A DNA stretch of 64,000 nucleotides from contig NZ_VFRA01000001.1 in NCBI RefSeq assembly GCF_006788895.1, forward strand, positions 372,001 to 436,000, in the 5' to 3' direction. The translations under genes were made by a program, and so were the position numbers. The notes under the pieces are model-generated. The model did no database searches. It had not been told where the DNA came from and saw nothing but the letters and a program-made list of their open reading frames with translations. Each line of letters begins with the position of its first letter. The stretch's first letter is position 1. Of the stretch, positions 8,944 through 18,330 are shown piece by piece. Source of the DNA: Rhodoglobus vestalii (GTDB lineage Bacteria; Actinomycetota; Actinomycetes; Actinomycetales; Microbacteriaceae).

Positions 8944-10853
8944 TTACCAATGGTGCCGTTGACATCGACGGCTTATTCGAGGAACTCGACTTGGGTGGGA
9001 TTCACCCAGATGAGCTGTTGTCCAAAGGCAAAATCCTCACAGAAATGCCTCATTATCTTGTCGCTCGCGCAGTAGTCCGAGTTCACGAGACCGGCATCCT
9101 CCGACGCCTGACTAGGTGGCGCCAAGAAGATGGGATGGACCAAAGCGTAGGCGGTCGGCCAATGATCGTTCACGACCTCGCAGTACTTACCGGGCTCCTG
9201 CTTCTGGCCGGAGAGAAGAAGCCTTTACTCATCACTGAGTTGCGAGAACTATTTCAGCACCGCTTGACACCGGAGTCACGAGTGCTCCTCGACCTCCCCA
9301 CACCGTCGGTTTCCTTTGTTGGCCACTTGGCTGAGGAGAAACGTTGGTACAACAACACATACAACGCATTCCATCGAATCGTCGACTGCATGAACCCGTA
9401 CCCCTACGACATGCGATACGCCAAGACCCACGTTGAAATCAAACACCTCGTCGACAATCACGACGCCGTACGCGAGAAAAAGTTCACTGCACGACTCGAC
9501 GAGTTCACTGAACGCTTTCTGCTGATGTCCTTCAACCAACAGTCCCGCAAGATGCGGCGAGCACATCGAAAAATGAGCCTGTCCATCGACCAGACCTTCA
9601 TCGCCTCACCCACGACAAAGGTCTATACGCGAAAGACCTTGAACGCGCTGGCTGCGCAGGAGGCCGCCCAGAACGACCAAGGCAAACTGAGCCCCGGCGC
9701 CGTGGACCTCGCAAACAACTACTACGTCAAGAGCGGCGGAACTCGCGGTAACGACCGGCCAGGAACCGTCATCGCGTTCGATGCAAAGAACGCGAACCGC
9801 GAGAAAAAGACCACTGAATTTCAACAGGGATATGCGCTCACTATTGCCGTTCGAGTCGATCACGAAAAACCCGGCTCCAACCGGTTCCCCCACCTGATCT
9901 TGGGCGCCACGCTAGCAACCCCCAACAAGGGTGTGTCAGAGGAGGCAATCAAAGTCCTCACCTCTGCCAAGAAGACTGGGCTGAAGCCAGCCCTGGTGGA
10001 TACCGACAAAGAGTACTTCGCTCACGCGCTTAGCGATCGCCTTCACACCCCGGCCATCAACCTTGGCTATATTCCCTCAACCGACTACCGCAAAGATCGT
10101 GAGTATCGAGAAGACGCCCCCGGTGGTGCGCTCTACGTCAACGATGGACTCTTCTGCCCAGCTACCCCAAAACCGATGTTGACGGCAACCCCGGACTACC
10201 TCAACAACCGCATCGACAAGGCAACATTCCAAGCGCGGGTACATGCCCGGCTACCGTACCGCCTCATCCGAAAGGAGAAGCCAGACGCCCGGGGCAAGGT
10301 CCCGATGATGTGTCCTGCCCTGGGTGCTAGCCCGACTGTCGTCTGCCCGATTCGCGAGATGATGAAAAAGGCGGCGAAGAAATCACGCCCCGAAGTCGAC
10401 CACAACGACATACCGACCAAGCTTGACGACATCTGCAAGCAGCATTCTGTCTCGTTCGAGCATGCCGAGATTCAGAAGCGGTCACAGGGACTAGTTCACG
10501 GCACCGAAGAGTGGGAAACTTTCCATCACTACGCTCGCAATGGCATCGAGTCCGTCAACGCACAAATTAAAACCGGTGGCACAGCCGACATCCAAACGGC
10601 CTCACGACGCCGCACACGCGGAATCGCCGCCGCATCAATCTTCTCCGCATTCCTGCTGACTCAACACAACTTGACCCGCATCACCGACTTCATCCGCGAA
10701 ATACTCGACGCCAAAAAACGTAGCGGTCAACGCGGAACGCCAGCGAAACGACGCAGCCGCGACGCCAACTGGACCAACGCCTACACCGCGACTTCGCCGA
10801 GCCTGCAAATCCCGATAATTATTTCCAGCGCCCCACCACCGCTACTGACCTAG
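8940..10853 (+). CDS. Large DDE-type transposase-like protein
   Basis: 637 aa. Three acidic blocks fit a DDE transposase of the IS4/IS1182-like fold: LSIDQTF with Asp about 217, PALVDTDKEYF with Asp 354 or 356 (compare ADKGY), and RNGIESVNAQIK with Glu about 537 (compare the VE-x-x-N/F-x-x-LK box). The spacing is large because about 150 residues separate the last two blocks, including two Cys in MMCPALGASPTVVCP that might bind metal. The C terminus is basic (AKKRSGQRGTPAKRRSR). The gene starts inside the stop codon of the recombinase-like gene, so three proteins are made from one message. I do not recognise a named family with this organisation. The DDE reading is from motifs only. Confidence 0.68.
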   Translation: MITNGAVDIDGLFEELDLGGIHPDELLSKGKILTEMPHYLVARAVVRVHETGILRRLTRWRQEDGMDQSVGGRPMIVHDLAVLTGLLLLAGEKKPLLITELRELFQHRLTPESRVLLDLPTPSVSFVGHLAEEKRWYNNTYNAFHRIVDCMNPYPYDMRYAKTHVEIKHLVDNHDAVREKKFTARLDEFTERFLLMSFNQQSRKMRRAHRKMSLSIDQTFIASPTTKVYTRKTLNALAAQEAAQNDQGKLSPGAVDLANNYYVKSGGTRGNDRPGTVIAFDAKNANREKKTTEFQQGYALTIAVRVDHEKPGSNRFPHLILGATLATPNKGVSEEAIKVLTSAKKTGLKPALVDTDKEYFAHALSDRLHTPAINLGYIPSTDYRKDREYREDAPGGALYVNDGLFCPATPKPMLTATPDYLNNRIDKATFQARVHARLPYRLIRKEKPDARGKVPMMCPALGASPTVVCPIREMMKKAAKKSRPEVDHNDIPTKLDDICKQHSVSFEHAEIQKRSQGLVHGTEEWETFHHYARNGIESVNAQIKTGGTADIQTASRRRTRGIAAASIFSAFLLTQHNLTRITDFIREILDAKKRSGQRGTPAKRRSRDANWTNAYTATSPSLQIPIIISSAPPPLLT

Positions 10854-11017
10854 CTGGGCGTAAACGCCCCGAAACACCAGCCTGAGACAGGCACGCATCC
10901 GCTTTGCAGACAATACGTCGCGCTCCCAATCGGGAGCGTTCGGCGTTTAAGGACTTCAACCGTTTGCGCGACGAGCTGCCGGGCATGATCGCGAGCAAAA
11001 AGAGCGTCTTAACGAGG
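10854..11017. other. Cassette 3' flank: three small hairpins and a possible HxlR-regulator fragment
   Basis: Three inverted repeats follow the transposase-like gene: GGGCG/CGCCC at 10856-10869, GCCTG/CAGGC at 10880-10892, and CGCTCCC/GGGAGCG at 10921-10938. None carries a T-run. One forward frame from about 10936 reads ERSAFKDFNRLRDELPGM..., which resembles the winged-helix core of HxlR regulators (x-F-x-E-L-x-R-x-x-P-G-I), without a start or a complete domain. If real it is a relic cut by insertion; chance similarity is possible. No copy of the 6777-6813 palindrome was seen here. Confidence 0.35.
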
Positions 11018-11049
11018 AAAACCCTCCCGGATTACCCGGGAGGGTTTTT
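11018..11049 (-). terminator. Rho-independent terminator, probably bidirectional
   Basis: The stem CCCTCCCGG / CCGGGAGGG has a five-base loop, with T-runs on both strands (TTTTT on plus, TTTT on minus). It lies 44 bases downstream of the tRNA-Pro gene on the minus strand and would end that transcript, while also stopping read-through from the transposase cassette. Confidence 0.85.
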
Positions 11050-11092
11050 GTGTCCTTAGGTTCTTAGAAAAGTAGCTAGAAGAACCCCATTG

Positions 11093-11166
<74 letters not shown>

Positions 11167-11242
11167 TGACAACTCAAATAGCTTACCGTGGAAACGGGTA
11201 GCCGTGTTCACGGTGAGGCCCGCAACGCGAGCGGGAATCAGA

Positions 11243-12865
11243 TCACGTCAGCGCAACACCGAACGCCGCAGCGAAGAAGTCGCGTTCGTGCTCCGTGGAA
11301 GCCACGAACGCCGACAGCATCGCCTCCCGAACCTGCGGAGTAGCGTCTGCCGCGAGCGCCGCCACAATCGTGATGGCCTGCTCCGTGGCATCCGCGAATT
11401 CCTTATCGGCATAGGTCGTCAACCAGTCAGAGTAGGGATGCTCGGTGTGCGCCAACGGGTGCAGGCGCGAACCCACGTCGTGGTACACCCAGAAACACGG
11501 CAGAAGGGCGGCCACGAGCACCGCATAGTCACCACGTGCTGCTGTTGCGAGCAAGTGATTGAGGTACGCCGTCGTTGTCGCACTGGGCGCAGCCCCAAAA
11601 AGTTCACCGTCGGCCGACCACGACTCGTGCAACTGCAACTCCGTCACAATGCAGCCCTCAGCACTCGACGCCCAAAACGCTTGCTCCGCCGCTGTGGGAG
11701 CCAGGCGAGCAGCTTCGGCGAGCGCCCGCGCATAATCCCGCAAATAGAGCGCATCCTGAGCCAAATACCACACGAAATCAGCACGGTCGAGAGAACCATC
11801 ACCGAGGGCACGCACAAAGTCGCCCCCATCAATCTGCGCCCGGATGCCCGCCACCTCAGCCCACCAGTGCTCCCGCACCTCAGCCGGCGTCGGCGCCGTC
11901 ACCACACCCCCGCGCTGCCACAACCCCGCAAAATGATTGATGGGTCCATGCCCACTCCCCACCTGCAGTGCCGCACCGGCACGGATGCTCTCGCTCAACC
12001 ACCGCTTCGACTCCCCCACCGCAGCCGCCCAATCGCCAGTCCCCGCAATGAGGGTGGCCAGGGCGCTCGAGAGCGAACAGCCTGTTCCATGCGTGTTGCT
12101 GGTGTCTATGCGGATGCCGTCAAACTCCGTAACAACCGGTACGTTCCCGAGACGGGCATCCACCAGCGCATCCGGAGCCTCAGCCCCACTCAGGTGTCCG
12201 CCCTTAGCCAGCACCCGCACCCCGTAGGAGGCAGACACCCGCGCCGCCTGCGCCACCAACTCAGGCCAGGTCTCGGCGGCAGGTTCCGCGGCGATGATCG
12301 CCAGCTCCGGAATATTCGGAGTCACCAGGTCACACAACCGCACCAGCTCCCGCAGTGCCAGCTCAGCCTCCGCATCCAGCAGACGGTCGCCACTCGTTGC
12401 GACCATCACCGGGTCAAGCACTATCAGCGGCGGCTGCAACTCCTCCAACCACGAACGCACGACACCAACCACCTCGGTGGTGGCGAGCATCCCGATCTTC
12501 ACCGCATCAATCGTCACATCGTCGCTAAGTGCATCGAGCTGCTCCCGCAAGAACTCGGCCGGCGGCACATGCACGCCGCGCACCCCCTGCGTGTTCTGAA
12601 CGGTCAACGCGGTGATGGCGGCCATTCCGTAGCCACCGTTGGCGGCGATCGACTTGAGGTCGGCCTGGATACCCGCACCACCCGAAGGATCACTGCCGGC
12701 GATGCTCAGAACGCGTGGCACGCGTGGCACGCGTGGCACGCGTGGCACGCGAGATGCGCCCGCCATGCCCGCCATGCCAGCCACGCCGCTCGCGCCAGCA
12801 GCACCCGCACCCGCACCCGCACCCGCACCTAAAGCTCCCCCGCTCACGAGATCTTCCGCGCTCAC
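11243..12865 (-). CDS. thiD: Bifunctional HMP/HMP-P kinase ThiD fused to thiaminase II TenA
   Basis: 540 aa from GTG 12865, which overlaps the thiE stop (GTGA). After a low-complexity N-terminal leader of about 45 residues, the ThiD domain begins at VLSIAGSDPSGGAGIQADLK and contains THGTGCSLSSALA (ATP/anion hole). The C-terminal 220 residues are TenA-like, with FVWYLAQDALYLRDYARALA, LHESW and FWVYHDVGSRL; the catalytic Cys of TenA is expected in the first or second helix set and a clear SAEGCIVTELQLH segment is present. ThiD phosphorylates hydroxymethylpyrimidine twice; TenA salvages pyrimidine from degraded thiamin. The fusion is common in actinobacteria. The leader is encoded by short tandem repeats (see repeat entries) and is probably a disordered extension. 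Confidence 0.93.
   Translation of the reverse strand: MSAEDLVSGGALGAGAGAGAGAAGASGVAGMAGMAGASRVPRVPRVPRVPRVLSIAGSDPSGGAGIQADLKSIAANGGYGMAAITALTVQNTQGVRGVHVPPAEFLREQLDALSDDVTIDAVKIGMLATTEVVGVVRSWLEELQPPLIVLDPVMVATSGDRLLDAEAELALRELVRLCDLVTPNIPELAIIAAEPAAETWPELVAQAARVSASYGVRVLAKGGHLSGAEAPDALVDARLGNVPVVTEFDGIRIDTSNTHGTGCSLSSALATLIAGTGDWAAAVGESKRWLSESIRAGAALQVGSGHGPINHFAGLWQRGGVVTAPTPAEVREHWWAEVAGIRAQIDGGDFVRALGDGSLDRADFVWYLAQDALYLRDYARALAEAARLAPTAAEQAFWASSAEGCIVTELQLHESWSADGELFGAAPSATTTAYLNHLLATAARGDYAVLVAALLPCFWVYHDVGSRLHPLAHTEHPYSDWLTTYADKEFADATEQAITIVAALAADATPQVREAMLSAFVASTEHERDFFAAAFGVALT
12712..12747 (-). repeat. Four 9-base tandem repeats inside thiD-tenA
   Basis: Four exact copies of CGCGTGGCA in plus orientation, in frame with the gene and encoding a (V-P-R)n run just before the ThiD domain. 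Because the unit is a multiple of three, copy-number change would alter the linker length without a frameshift. Confidence 0.9.
12802..12828 (-). repeat. Six-base tandem repeat coding for Gly-Ala run
   Basis: Four and a half copies of CACCCG in plus orientation, encoding (Gly-Ala)n in the N-terminal leader of the ThiD-TenA protein. Together with the 9-base array and a short CCCGCCATG duplication at about 12759-12777, this makes almost the whole leader repetitive. Confidence 0.85.
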
Positions 12866-13545
12866 AACTTCTCCCCCACACGCTCGCCAGCCCACGCCAC
12901 CGCGAGCGCCCGAGCGGCAGCCCGCGGATCCGCCGCACCACAAATCGCGGAAACAACCGCCGCACCATCCGCGCCCGCTGCCCGCAGCAGGGGCAGATCA
13001 TCCACGCCAATGCCACCAATCGCGACCGTCGGCAGGGTACTCAGCGCCACGAGCTCCGCCAGGCGCTCATGCCCCAGAGCATCCGGCGCGTCCTTTTTCG
13101 TTGCGGTGGGGTGCAGCGCACCAATACCGACGTAGTCGACGCCGGCCGCAGCGAGCCCCGCATCCGCCAACCGTTCGGGAGTCGACGCGCTGAGCCCCAG
13201 AATTGCCTCCTTGCCAATCAGCGCCCGCACCGCCGCGCTCGGCAGATCACTCTGACCGACGTGCACTCCCGCAACGCTTGCACCCCTCTCGCGGGCCGCC
13301 AGATACACATCAACTCGATCATTGACGAGCACCGGAACCTTCGTCCCCACCGCCGACGACACCCTCAGCACGACATCCAAGAACTCGCGCGCGGGCATAT
13401 CCTTCTCCCGCAGCTGCACGATCGTCACTCCCCCGTCCACCGCCGCCGAGACAAGATCGACCAGGTCGTGACCGGCCGCACGCGCCTGCGCCGAATCGGT
13501 CACCAGATAGCTAGAGAGATCGAAACCCTCACGAAACCCACTCAT
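12862..13545 (-). CDS. thiE: Thiamin-phosphate synthase
   Basis: 227 aa TIM-barrel protein that joins HMP-PP and thiazole phosphate into thiamin monophosphate. Visible family landmarks: [19 protein letters not shown] (diphosphate/Mg region), [23 protein letters not shown], and [18 protein letters not shown] followed by [14 protein letters not shown]. Length is usual. The ATG at 13545 overlaps the thiM stop (ATGA) and its stop overlaps the next start (GTGA), so thiM-thiE-thiD/tenA are coupled and share the upstream riboswitch. Confidence 0.96.
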   Translation of the reverse strand: MSGFREGFDLSSYLVTDSAQARAAGHDLVDLVSAAVDGGVTIVQLREKDMPAREFLDVVLRVSSAVGTKVPVLVNDRVDVYLAARERGASVAGVHVGQSDLPSAAVRALIGKEAILGLSASTPERLADAGLAAAGVDYVGIGALHPTATKKDAPDALGHERLAELVALSTLPTVAIGGIGVDDLPLLRAAGADGAAVVSAICGAADPRAAARALAVAWAGERVGEKL

Positions 13546-14351
13546 GCGATCACCGCCCGTGCCGAAAGGTCATCGACCGTCACTTCGCTCAGGGCATCGA
13601 GCAGAGCCACCGCAAAACTTCCCGGCAGTGCCGAACGCTCGGCCGCGATCTCTGCCGCCACCGTATACACACTCGTTGCGGCAACAGCTCCCGTCAGAGC
13701 GTCGGGAGTCACCGCAGCAAAGGCCGCCATTAACGCCCCCAGCGCACAGCCACCACCCGTTACCTTCGTGAGCACCGGATGCCCGTTCGACAACCGCACC
13801 ACGATCTCACCATCCGTCACCACATCCGTCGCTCCCGAGACGGCAACAGCGCCACCGGATGCCCGGGCCAGACTCTGAGCGGCCGCGAGCGCATCATCCA
13901 CACTGTTCGTACTGTCGACACCGCGACCACCCGCACCAAGTTCAGCGAGCGCCATAATCTCGGAGGCATTGCCGCGCACAATGGATGGCCCCAAGTCTCG
14001 CAACTGGTAAGCGAGCGCTGTACGCACGGGGAGAGAACCGATCGCCACAGGGTCGAGCACCCAGGGCGTGCCCGCAGTCCCTGCCGCAGATGCTGCTTCA
14101 CCAGCAGCCACCTGCTGTTCCGCGCTGCACGAGCCGAGGTTAATCAACAACCCCGAGGCGACACCCGCAAACAGGCCCGCCTCCTCCGGAATATCCACCA
14201 TCGCCGGCGCCGCACCGATGGCAAGCAGAACATTGGCGGTGAAGCCCACGACCACACTATTGGTGATGCAGTGCGTGAGCGACGCGGTTGATCTCACCGC
14301 CTCGAGCGCTTCTTGAGTGGCAGTGAGCAGATGGTTCGGCGTACGCGACAT
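13542..14351 (-). CDS. thiM: Hydroxyethylthiazole kinase
   Basis: 269 aa. Family landmarks are [21 protein letters not shown] near the N terminus, [29 protein letters not shown] and [16 protein letters not shown] (ATP-site GGGC with catalytic Cys). It phosphorylates thiazole alcohol for salvage. Two ATGs are possible: 14360 overlaps the presumed ribosome binding site itself, whereas 14351 has GAAGGGA about eight bases upstream and is preferred. First gene of the thi operon, directly behind a TPP riboswitch. No de novo genes (thiC, thiG) are in the window, so the operon serves salvage of both halves of thiamin. Confidence 0.94.
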   Translation of the reverse strand: MSRTPNHLLTATQEALEAVRSTASLTHCITNSVVVGFTANVLLAIGAAPAMVDIPEEAGLFAGVASGLLINLGSCSAEQQVAAGEAASAAGTAGTPWVLDPVAIGSLPVRTALAYQLRDLGPSIVRGNASEIMALAELGAGGRGVDSTNSVDDALAAAQSLARASGGAVAVSGATDVVTDGEIVVRLSNGHPVLTKVTGGGCALGALMAAFAAVTPDALTGAVAATSVYTVAAEIAAERSALPGSFAVALLDALSEVTVDDLSARAVIA

Positions 14352-14360
14352 GCGCGACAT

Positions 14361-14430
14361 CCCTTCGCTAGTTCTAACTAGATCAGGTTCGACGGGTGTT
14401 ATCTCAGCCCCGCAGGGCACCCCGTGTCAC
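14361..14430 (-). promoter_or_regulatory. TPP riboswitch (THI element)
   Basis: The minus strand carries the conserved blocks GGGGTGCCC, GGGGCTGAGATAACACCC, GAACCTGATCTAGTTAGAAC and the closing TAGCGAAGGGA. The last block includes the thiM Shine-Dalgarno, so TPP binding probably hides the ribosome binding site (translational control). No terminator hairpin is visible between the aptamer and the start codon. Confidence 0.95.
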
Positions 14431-14467
14431 AAGTTGTTCCCACGATAGCGCAGCCAGCGACCCCGTC

Positions 14468-14515
14468 GTTCACCGCGAAGTTGACCGCGAAGTTCACTAC
14501 GAAGTTCAGCACGAA
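14468..14515. repeat. Four tandem 12-base repeats between divergent thi operon and MFS gene
   Basis: Four contiguous units: GTTCACCGCGAA, GTTGACCGCGAA, GTTCACTACGAA, GTTCAGCACGAA (14468, 14480, 14492, 14504). The array lies 88 bases upstream of the MFS start codon and about 40 bases upstream of the riboswitch, so it could be a set of regulator sites for either gene. In one plus frame it would encode a V-H-R-E-type repeat, but no start or ribosome binding site supports translation. Confidence 0.85.
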
Positions 14516-14602
14516 AAACCGGTGGGACTTTTTCACAGCCGGATGACGTTGGCTTGGGAGACAATCGTTGAGACTCACAGATTTACACGCGACAGGATTT
14601 TG

Positions 14603-16108
14603 ATGACCAGTACGGCCCCCATTACCGGCAGCATTCCGCTCCTCACCGACTGTACGAGCACCAACGACGCTGCCGTCGACAACAGCGGTCGCAACCGACT
14701 CGTCATTTCACTGATGCTGGCCGCCACCTTCGTCTTATTCCTCAACGAGACCTCGCTGGTGGTTGCCATCCCCCGCATCATGGCCGACCTCAGCATTGAG
14801 CCGAGCACCGCCCAGTGGTTGTCAACCTCCTTCATGCTCACCATGGCGGTGGTGATTCCGATCACCGGATTCCTCATCCAACGGTTCTCAACCCGCAGCA
14901 TCTACATCGCCGCAATGTCGTTCTTCACCCTCGGTACCCTGCTCGGCGCCATCGCCCCCACCTTCCTGGTGCTCATTCTAGGACGCGTGGTGCAGGCCTC
15001 CGGCACCGCCATGATGCTTCCCCTGCTCATGACAACCGTCATGACCCTCGTACCCCCGGCAACCCGCGGTAAAACCATGGGAAACGTGTCCATCGTCATG
15101 GCCATGGCACCCGCCGTGGGCCCCACCGTCGCCGGGCTCGTCTTAGCCGTCCTCGACTGGCGCTGGGTATTCATCGTGATGATCCCCATCGCCGTCACCG
15201 CCCTCATACTCGGCATCACAAAGGTCACCAACGTCACCGACCCCCGCAAAGTTTCGATCGACGTGCTCTCAGTCATCCTGTCTGCGATCGGATTCTCCGG
15301 GCTCATCTACGGCCTCTCCAGCCTCGGAGAATCCGCCAGCGGCACCGTGCTGCTCCCGCCAGCAATCCCCATCGTCATCGGAGCCATCAGCCTCGCGCTG
15401 TTCATCGTGCGACAACTTAAGCTGCAGAAAACTGATCGTGCGCTGCTCGACCTTCGCACCTTCGCCGCTCCCGGCTTCGCAATCTCCATCGCCCTCATCA
15501 TGGTGATGATGGCCGCCCTGTTCGGCACCATCATCCTGCTCCCCCTCTTCATTCAAGACGTGCTGGGTCTCGAACCCGTGCAGAGCGGACTGATCATGCT
15601 GCCCGGTGCCCTCATCATGGGTCTGCTCGGGCCCGTCGTCGGGCGCCTCTATGACCGGGTCGGCCCGCGCCCACTCATGGTCCCAGGCGCAATTCTCGTG
15701 AGCGCGGCTCTCTGGAGTTTCACCATGCTCTCCGAAACCAGCTCGCCCCTCATGGTCGTCGCGATTCACGTGCCCATGAGCATCGGACTCGCGTTCATGT
15801 TCACCCCGCTCTTCACCTCAGCGCTCGGCTCGCTCAAACCCCACCTGTACTCCCACGGCAGCGCCACCATCGGCACCGTGCAACACCTCGCCGGTGCCGC
15901 CGGAACCGCACTGTTCATCGCGCTACTCACCGTGCAGTCCGTGTCTCTGGCACAGTCCGGTGCCAGCGAGACAGTCGCCCTGGCCGGCGGCGTGCGGGTC
16001 GCATTCATGGCGGGCGCCATCATCTCGCTCTTCGCCATCATCGCGACCCTCTTCGCGAAGCGCCCGGCCTCTGACCTGGAACCCGCCGACGCACCCGTGG
16101 GCCACTAA
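14603..16108 (+). CDS. DHA2-type (14-TMS-like) MFS drug efflux transporter
   Basis: 501 aa. Start ATG 14603 is preceded by ACAGGA at 14592. Hydrophobic helices fill the chain from about residue 35. Signature regions: NETSLVVAIPRIMADL (DHA2 motif D1, with the AIPxI pattern), TAQWLSTSFMLTMAVVIPITGFL, and a motif C-like MAPAVGPTVAGLVL. A motif A-like GRLYDRVGPRP occurs in the second half. Such proteins export drugs or small metabolites by proton exchange. It is divergent from a thi operon and might be part of thiamin precursor traffic, but nothing beyond position supports this. It converges with der (12 bases between stops). Confidence 0.9.
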   Translation: MTSTAPITGSIPLLTDCTSTNDAAVDNSGRNRLVISLMLAATFVLFLNETSLVVAIPRIMADLSIEPSTAQWLSTSFMLTMAVVIPITGFLIQRFSTRSIYIAAMSFFTLGTLLGAIAPTFLVLILGRVVQASGTAMMLPLLMTTVMTLVPPATRGKTMGNVSIVMAMAPAVGPTVAGLVLAVLDWRWVFIVMIPIAVTALILGITKVTNVTDPRKVSIDVLSVILSAIGFSGLIYGLSSLGESASGTVLLPPAIPIVIGAISLALFIVRQLKLQKTDRALLDLRTFAAPGFAISIALIMVMMAALFGTIILLPLFIQDVLGLEPVQSGLIMLPGALIMGLLGPVVGRLYDRVGPRPLMVPGAILVSAALWSFTMLSETSSPLMVVAIHVPMSIGLAFMFTPLFTSALGSLKPHLYSHGSATIGTVQHLAGAAGTALFIALLTVQSVSLAQSGASETVALAGGVRVAFMAGAIISLFAIIATLFAKRPASDLEPADAPVGH

Positions 16109-16120
16109 CCCACCAAAGAG

Positions 16121-17641
16121 CTACTTGCGCTTGCGCTTTTCCCGCACACGCATGTTGACCTGAATCGGTGTTCCCTCAAAGCCAAAAATTTCCCGCAGGC
16201 GACGCGTAATGAAGCGACGATACTGGGGATCCAAGAACCCGGTCGTGAACAGCACAAACGTTGGCGGGCGGCTCGATGCCTGCGTACCAAAGAGGATGCG
16301 CGGCTGCTTGCCACCACGAAGCGGGTGAGGGTGCTCCTGCGTGAGTTCTGCCAATAGCGCGTTGAACTTACCGGTCGGAACGCGGGTATCCCACGACTCC
16401 AACGCCAACTCCAACGCCGGAACCAGCTTCTCCATGTGACGACCCGTCTTCGCCGAAATGTTTACGCGAGGAGCCCACGCCACATGCGAAAGGTCCTTAT
16501 CGATTTCACGTTCCAGCAGGTCGCGACGTTCGTCATCGAGAAGATCCCACTTGTTGAATGCGAGCACCAGCGCACGGCCCGACTCCAGCACGAGGTCCAC
16601 AATCTTTAGGTCCTGGACGCTGAGCGCCTGGCTGACATCGAAAATGACAACAGCAACTTCGGCCTTCTCCAACGCGGCACTCGTGCGCAGCGTGGCATAA
16701 AAGTCGGCACCCTGAGCAAGGGCAACACGGCGGCGAATACCAGCGGTGTCAACGAAGCGCCAAAACTTTCCGCCCAGCTCAATCTGCTCATCAACCGGAT
16801 CACGAGTCGTACCCGCGAGCTCGTTGACAACAACGCGCTCTTCGCCGGCAGTCTTGTTCAGGAGGCTTGACTTGCCAACGTTCGGGCGACCAAGAATAGC
16901 GACGCGGCGTGGGCCGCCCACTTCTTCTTTCGCAACGGTCGAGATCTCCGGGAGAACGGTGAGCACATGGTCGAGCAGATCAGCAACACCGCGACCGTGC
17001 ACGGCAGAGGCTGGCCACGGCTGACCGAGACCGAGGCTCCAGAGTGCTGCGGCATCCGACTCCTGGTGAATGTCGTCAACCTTGTTGGCAACGAGAATCA
17101 CGGGCTTCTTGGTGGCACGCAGCATGCGCACAACATGCTCATCGGTGGAGGTGGGGCCAACGGTGGCATCCACCACGAACAGCACAGCGTCGGCAAGGTC
17201 GATCGCGATCTCCGCCTGAGCGGCAACGGAAGCGTCAATACCCTTAGCGTCGGGCTCCCACCCGCCGGTGTCAACGATAGTGAAGTGGCGGTTCGTCCAC
17301 TCCGCTTTGTAGTTCACGCGGTCGCGAGTAACACCGGGGGTGTCCTCCACAACTGCTTCGCGACGACCAATAATCCGGTTAACGAGGGCAGACTTTCCCA
17401 CGTTGGGACGCCCCACAATGGCCAGCACCGGCAGCGCCGGCAGGTAGTAGATGGCGTCGGGGTCTTCACTCGCGGCATCCAAGACCTCAAGGTCTTCGTC
17501 GTCGAGGTCGTAATCGCTGAGGCCGGCGCGCAAAGCGGAGGTGCGCTGGGCGGCCTCGTCGTCGTTCATACCGGAAAGTCGTTCGACGAGAGCCGGATTC
17601 AGTTCGGGAAAGTCGTCTTCGGCGGGCGAATGATCGGCCAT
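16121..17641 (-). CDS. der: Ribosome-assembly GTPase Der (EngA)
   Basis: 506 aa with two tandem GTPase domains and a C-terminal KH-like domain. First G domain: [29 protein letters not shown]. Second: [37 protein letters not shown]. The KH-like domain ends in the basic tail REKRKRK. An acidic N-terminal extension of about 65 residues precedes the first G domain, as in other actinobacteria. It assists 50S subunit maturation. It follows cmk by 14 bases in a gene order also known in Mycobacterium (cmk-der). Confidence 0.97.
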   Translation of the reverse strand: MADHSPAEDDFPELNPALVERLSGMNDDEAAQRTSALRAGLSDYDLDDEDLEVLDAASEDPDAIYYLPALPVLAIVGRPNVGKSALVNRIIGRREAVVEDTPGVTRDRVNYKAEWTNRHFTIVDTGGWEPDAKGIDASVAAQAEIAIDLADAVLFVVDATVGPTSTDEHVVRMLRATKKPVILVANKVDDIHQESDAAALWSLGLGQPWPASAVHGRGVADLLDHVLTVLPEISTVAKEEVGGPRRVAILGRPNVGKSSLLNKTAGEERVVVNELAGTTRDPVDEQIELGGKFWRFVDTAGIRRRVALAQGADFYATLRTSAALEKAEVAVVIFDVSQALSVQDLKIVDLVLESGRALVLAFNKWDLLDDERRDLLEREIDKDLSHVAWAPRVNISAKTGRHMEKLVPALELALESWDTRVPTGKFNALLAELTQEHPHPLRGGKQPRILFGTQASSRPPTFVLFTTGFLDPQYRRFITRRLREIFGFEGTPIQVNMRVREKRKRK

Positions 17642-17655
17642 GGGTAGTCCTTTGG

Positions 17656-18330
17656 TTACATGCTGGAGCGAACGAAACTCGCGACGGCCGTCACGGTCTG
17701 ATCGAAGTCAAGATTGGTGGAATCGATGGTGATGACTCCATCTGCGGCGTTCATGAAGTCCACGACTTTGGAGTCCTGCGCATCTCGATAGCTGAGTTGT
17801 TGCGCCGTCGTCGCACTCGATTCTCCGGAGAGTTCGGCGGCACGACGTTCCATTCTAGCTTCCTCAGTGGCGGTAAGCAGAATTCGCGCCTGAGCGTCGG
17901 GGGTCACGACCGTCGTAATGTCTCGCCCCTCCACCACAATGCCCGGTTTGTCGCTGCCCGCGATGATGCCACGGAACAGCTCAACCATGTATTCGCGCAC
18001 CTCCGGAATGCGCGCAATATTCGACACCACACCCGTGACGCGAGGTTCGCGGATGTCGTGGGTCACGATCTCCGAACCAACCTTCACAAAGTAGTTATCC
18101 GGATCAATCCCGATCGTGTACTCGAAGCGCGGGAGGGTCTCGATCACATCGAAGGGCCCGAGAGTGTCAACACCACGGTCGAGGCAGTGCAGGGCCAGCC
18201 CGCGGTAGGCGGCACCCGTGTCCAGGTAGTCGAAGCCGAGCTCACGAGCGGTCGCTTTCGACACACTCGACTTTCCGCTGCCCGCCGGGCCATCGACAGC
18301 CACAACAACAAACGACGGGTTCTTGTTCAC
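17656..18330 (-). CDS. cmk: Cytidylate kinase
   Basis: 224 aa. P-loop [17 protein letters not shown] at the N terminus, then [32 protein letters not shown] and a lid region with arginines ([16 protein letters not shown]). Converts CMP and dCMP to diphosphates. GTG at 18330 overlaps the tyrA stop (GTGA), which is better than the farther start at 18354 lying inside tyrA. Part of the minus-strand block parA-scpA-scpB-rluB-tyrA-cmk-der. Confidence 0.96.
   Translation of the reverse strand: MNKNPSFVVVAVDGPAGSGKSSVSKATARELGFDYLDTGAAYRGLALHCLDRGVDTLGPFDVIETLPRFEYTIGIDPDNYFVKVGSEIVTHDIREPRVTGVVSNIARIPEVREYMVELFRGIIAGSDKPGIVVEGRDITTVVTPDAQARILLTATEEARMERRAAELSGESSATTAQQLSYRDAQDSKVVDFMNAADGVITIDSTNLDFDQTVTAVASFVRSSM

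Noticed and set aside
7846..10853. RIT (recombinase in trio) element
   Set aside because: The third gene is a DDE-like protein and not a tyrosine recombinase, and the first two lack full catalytic sets.
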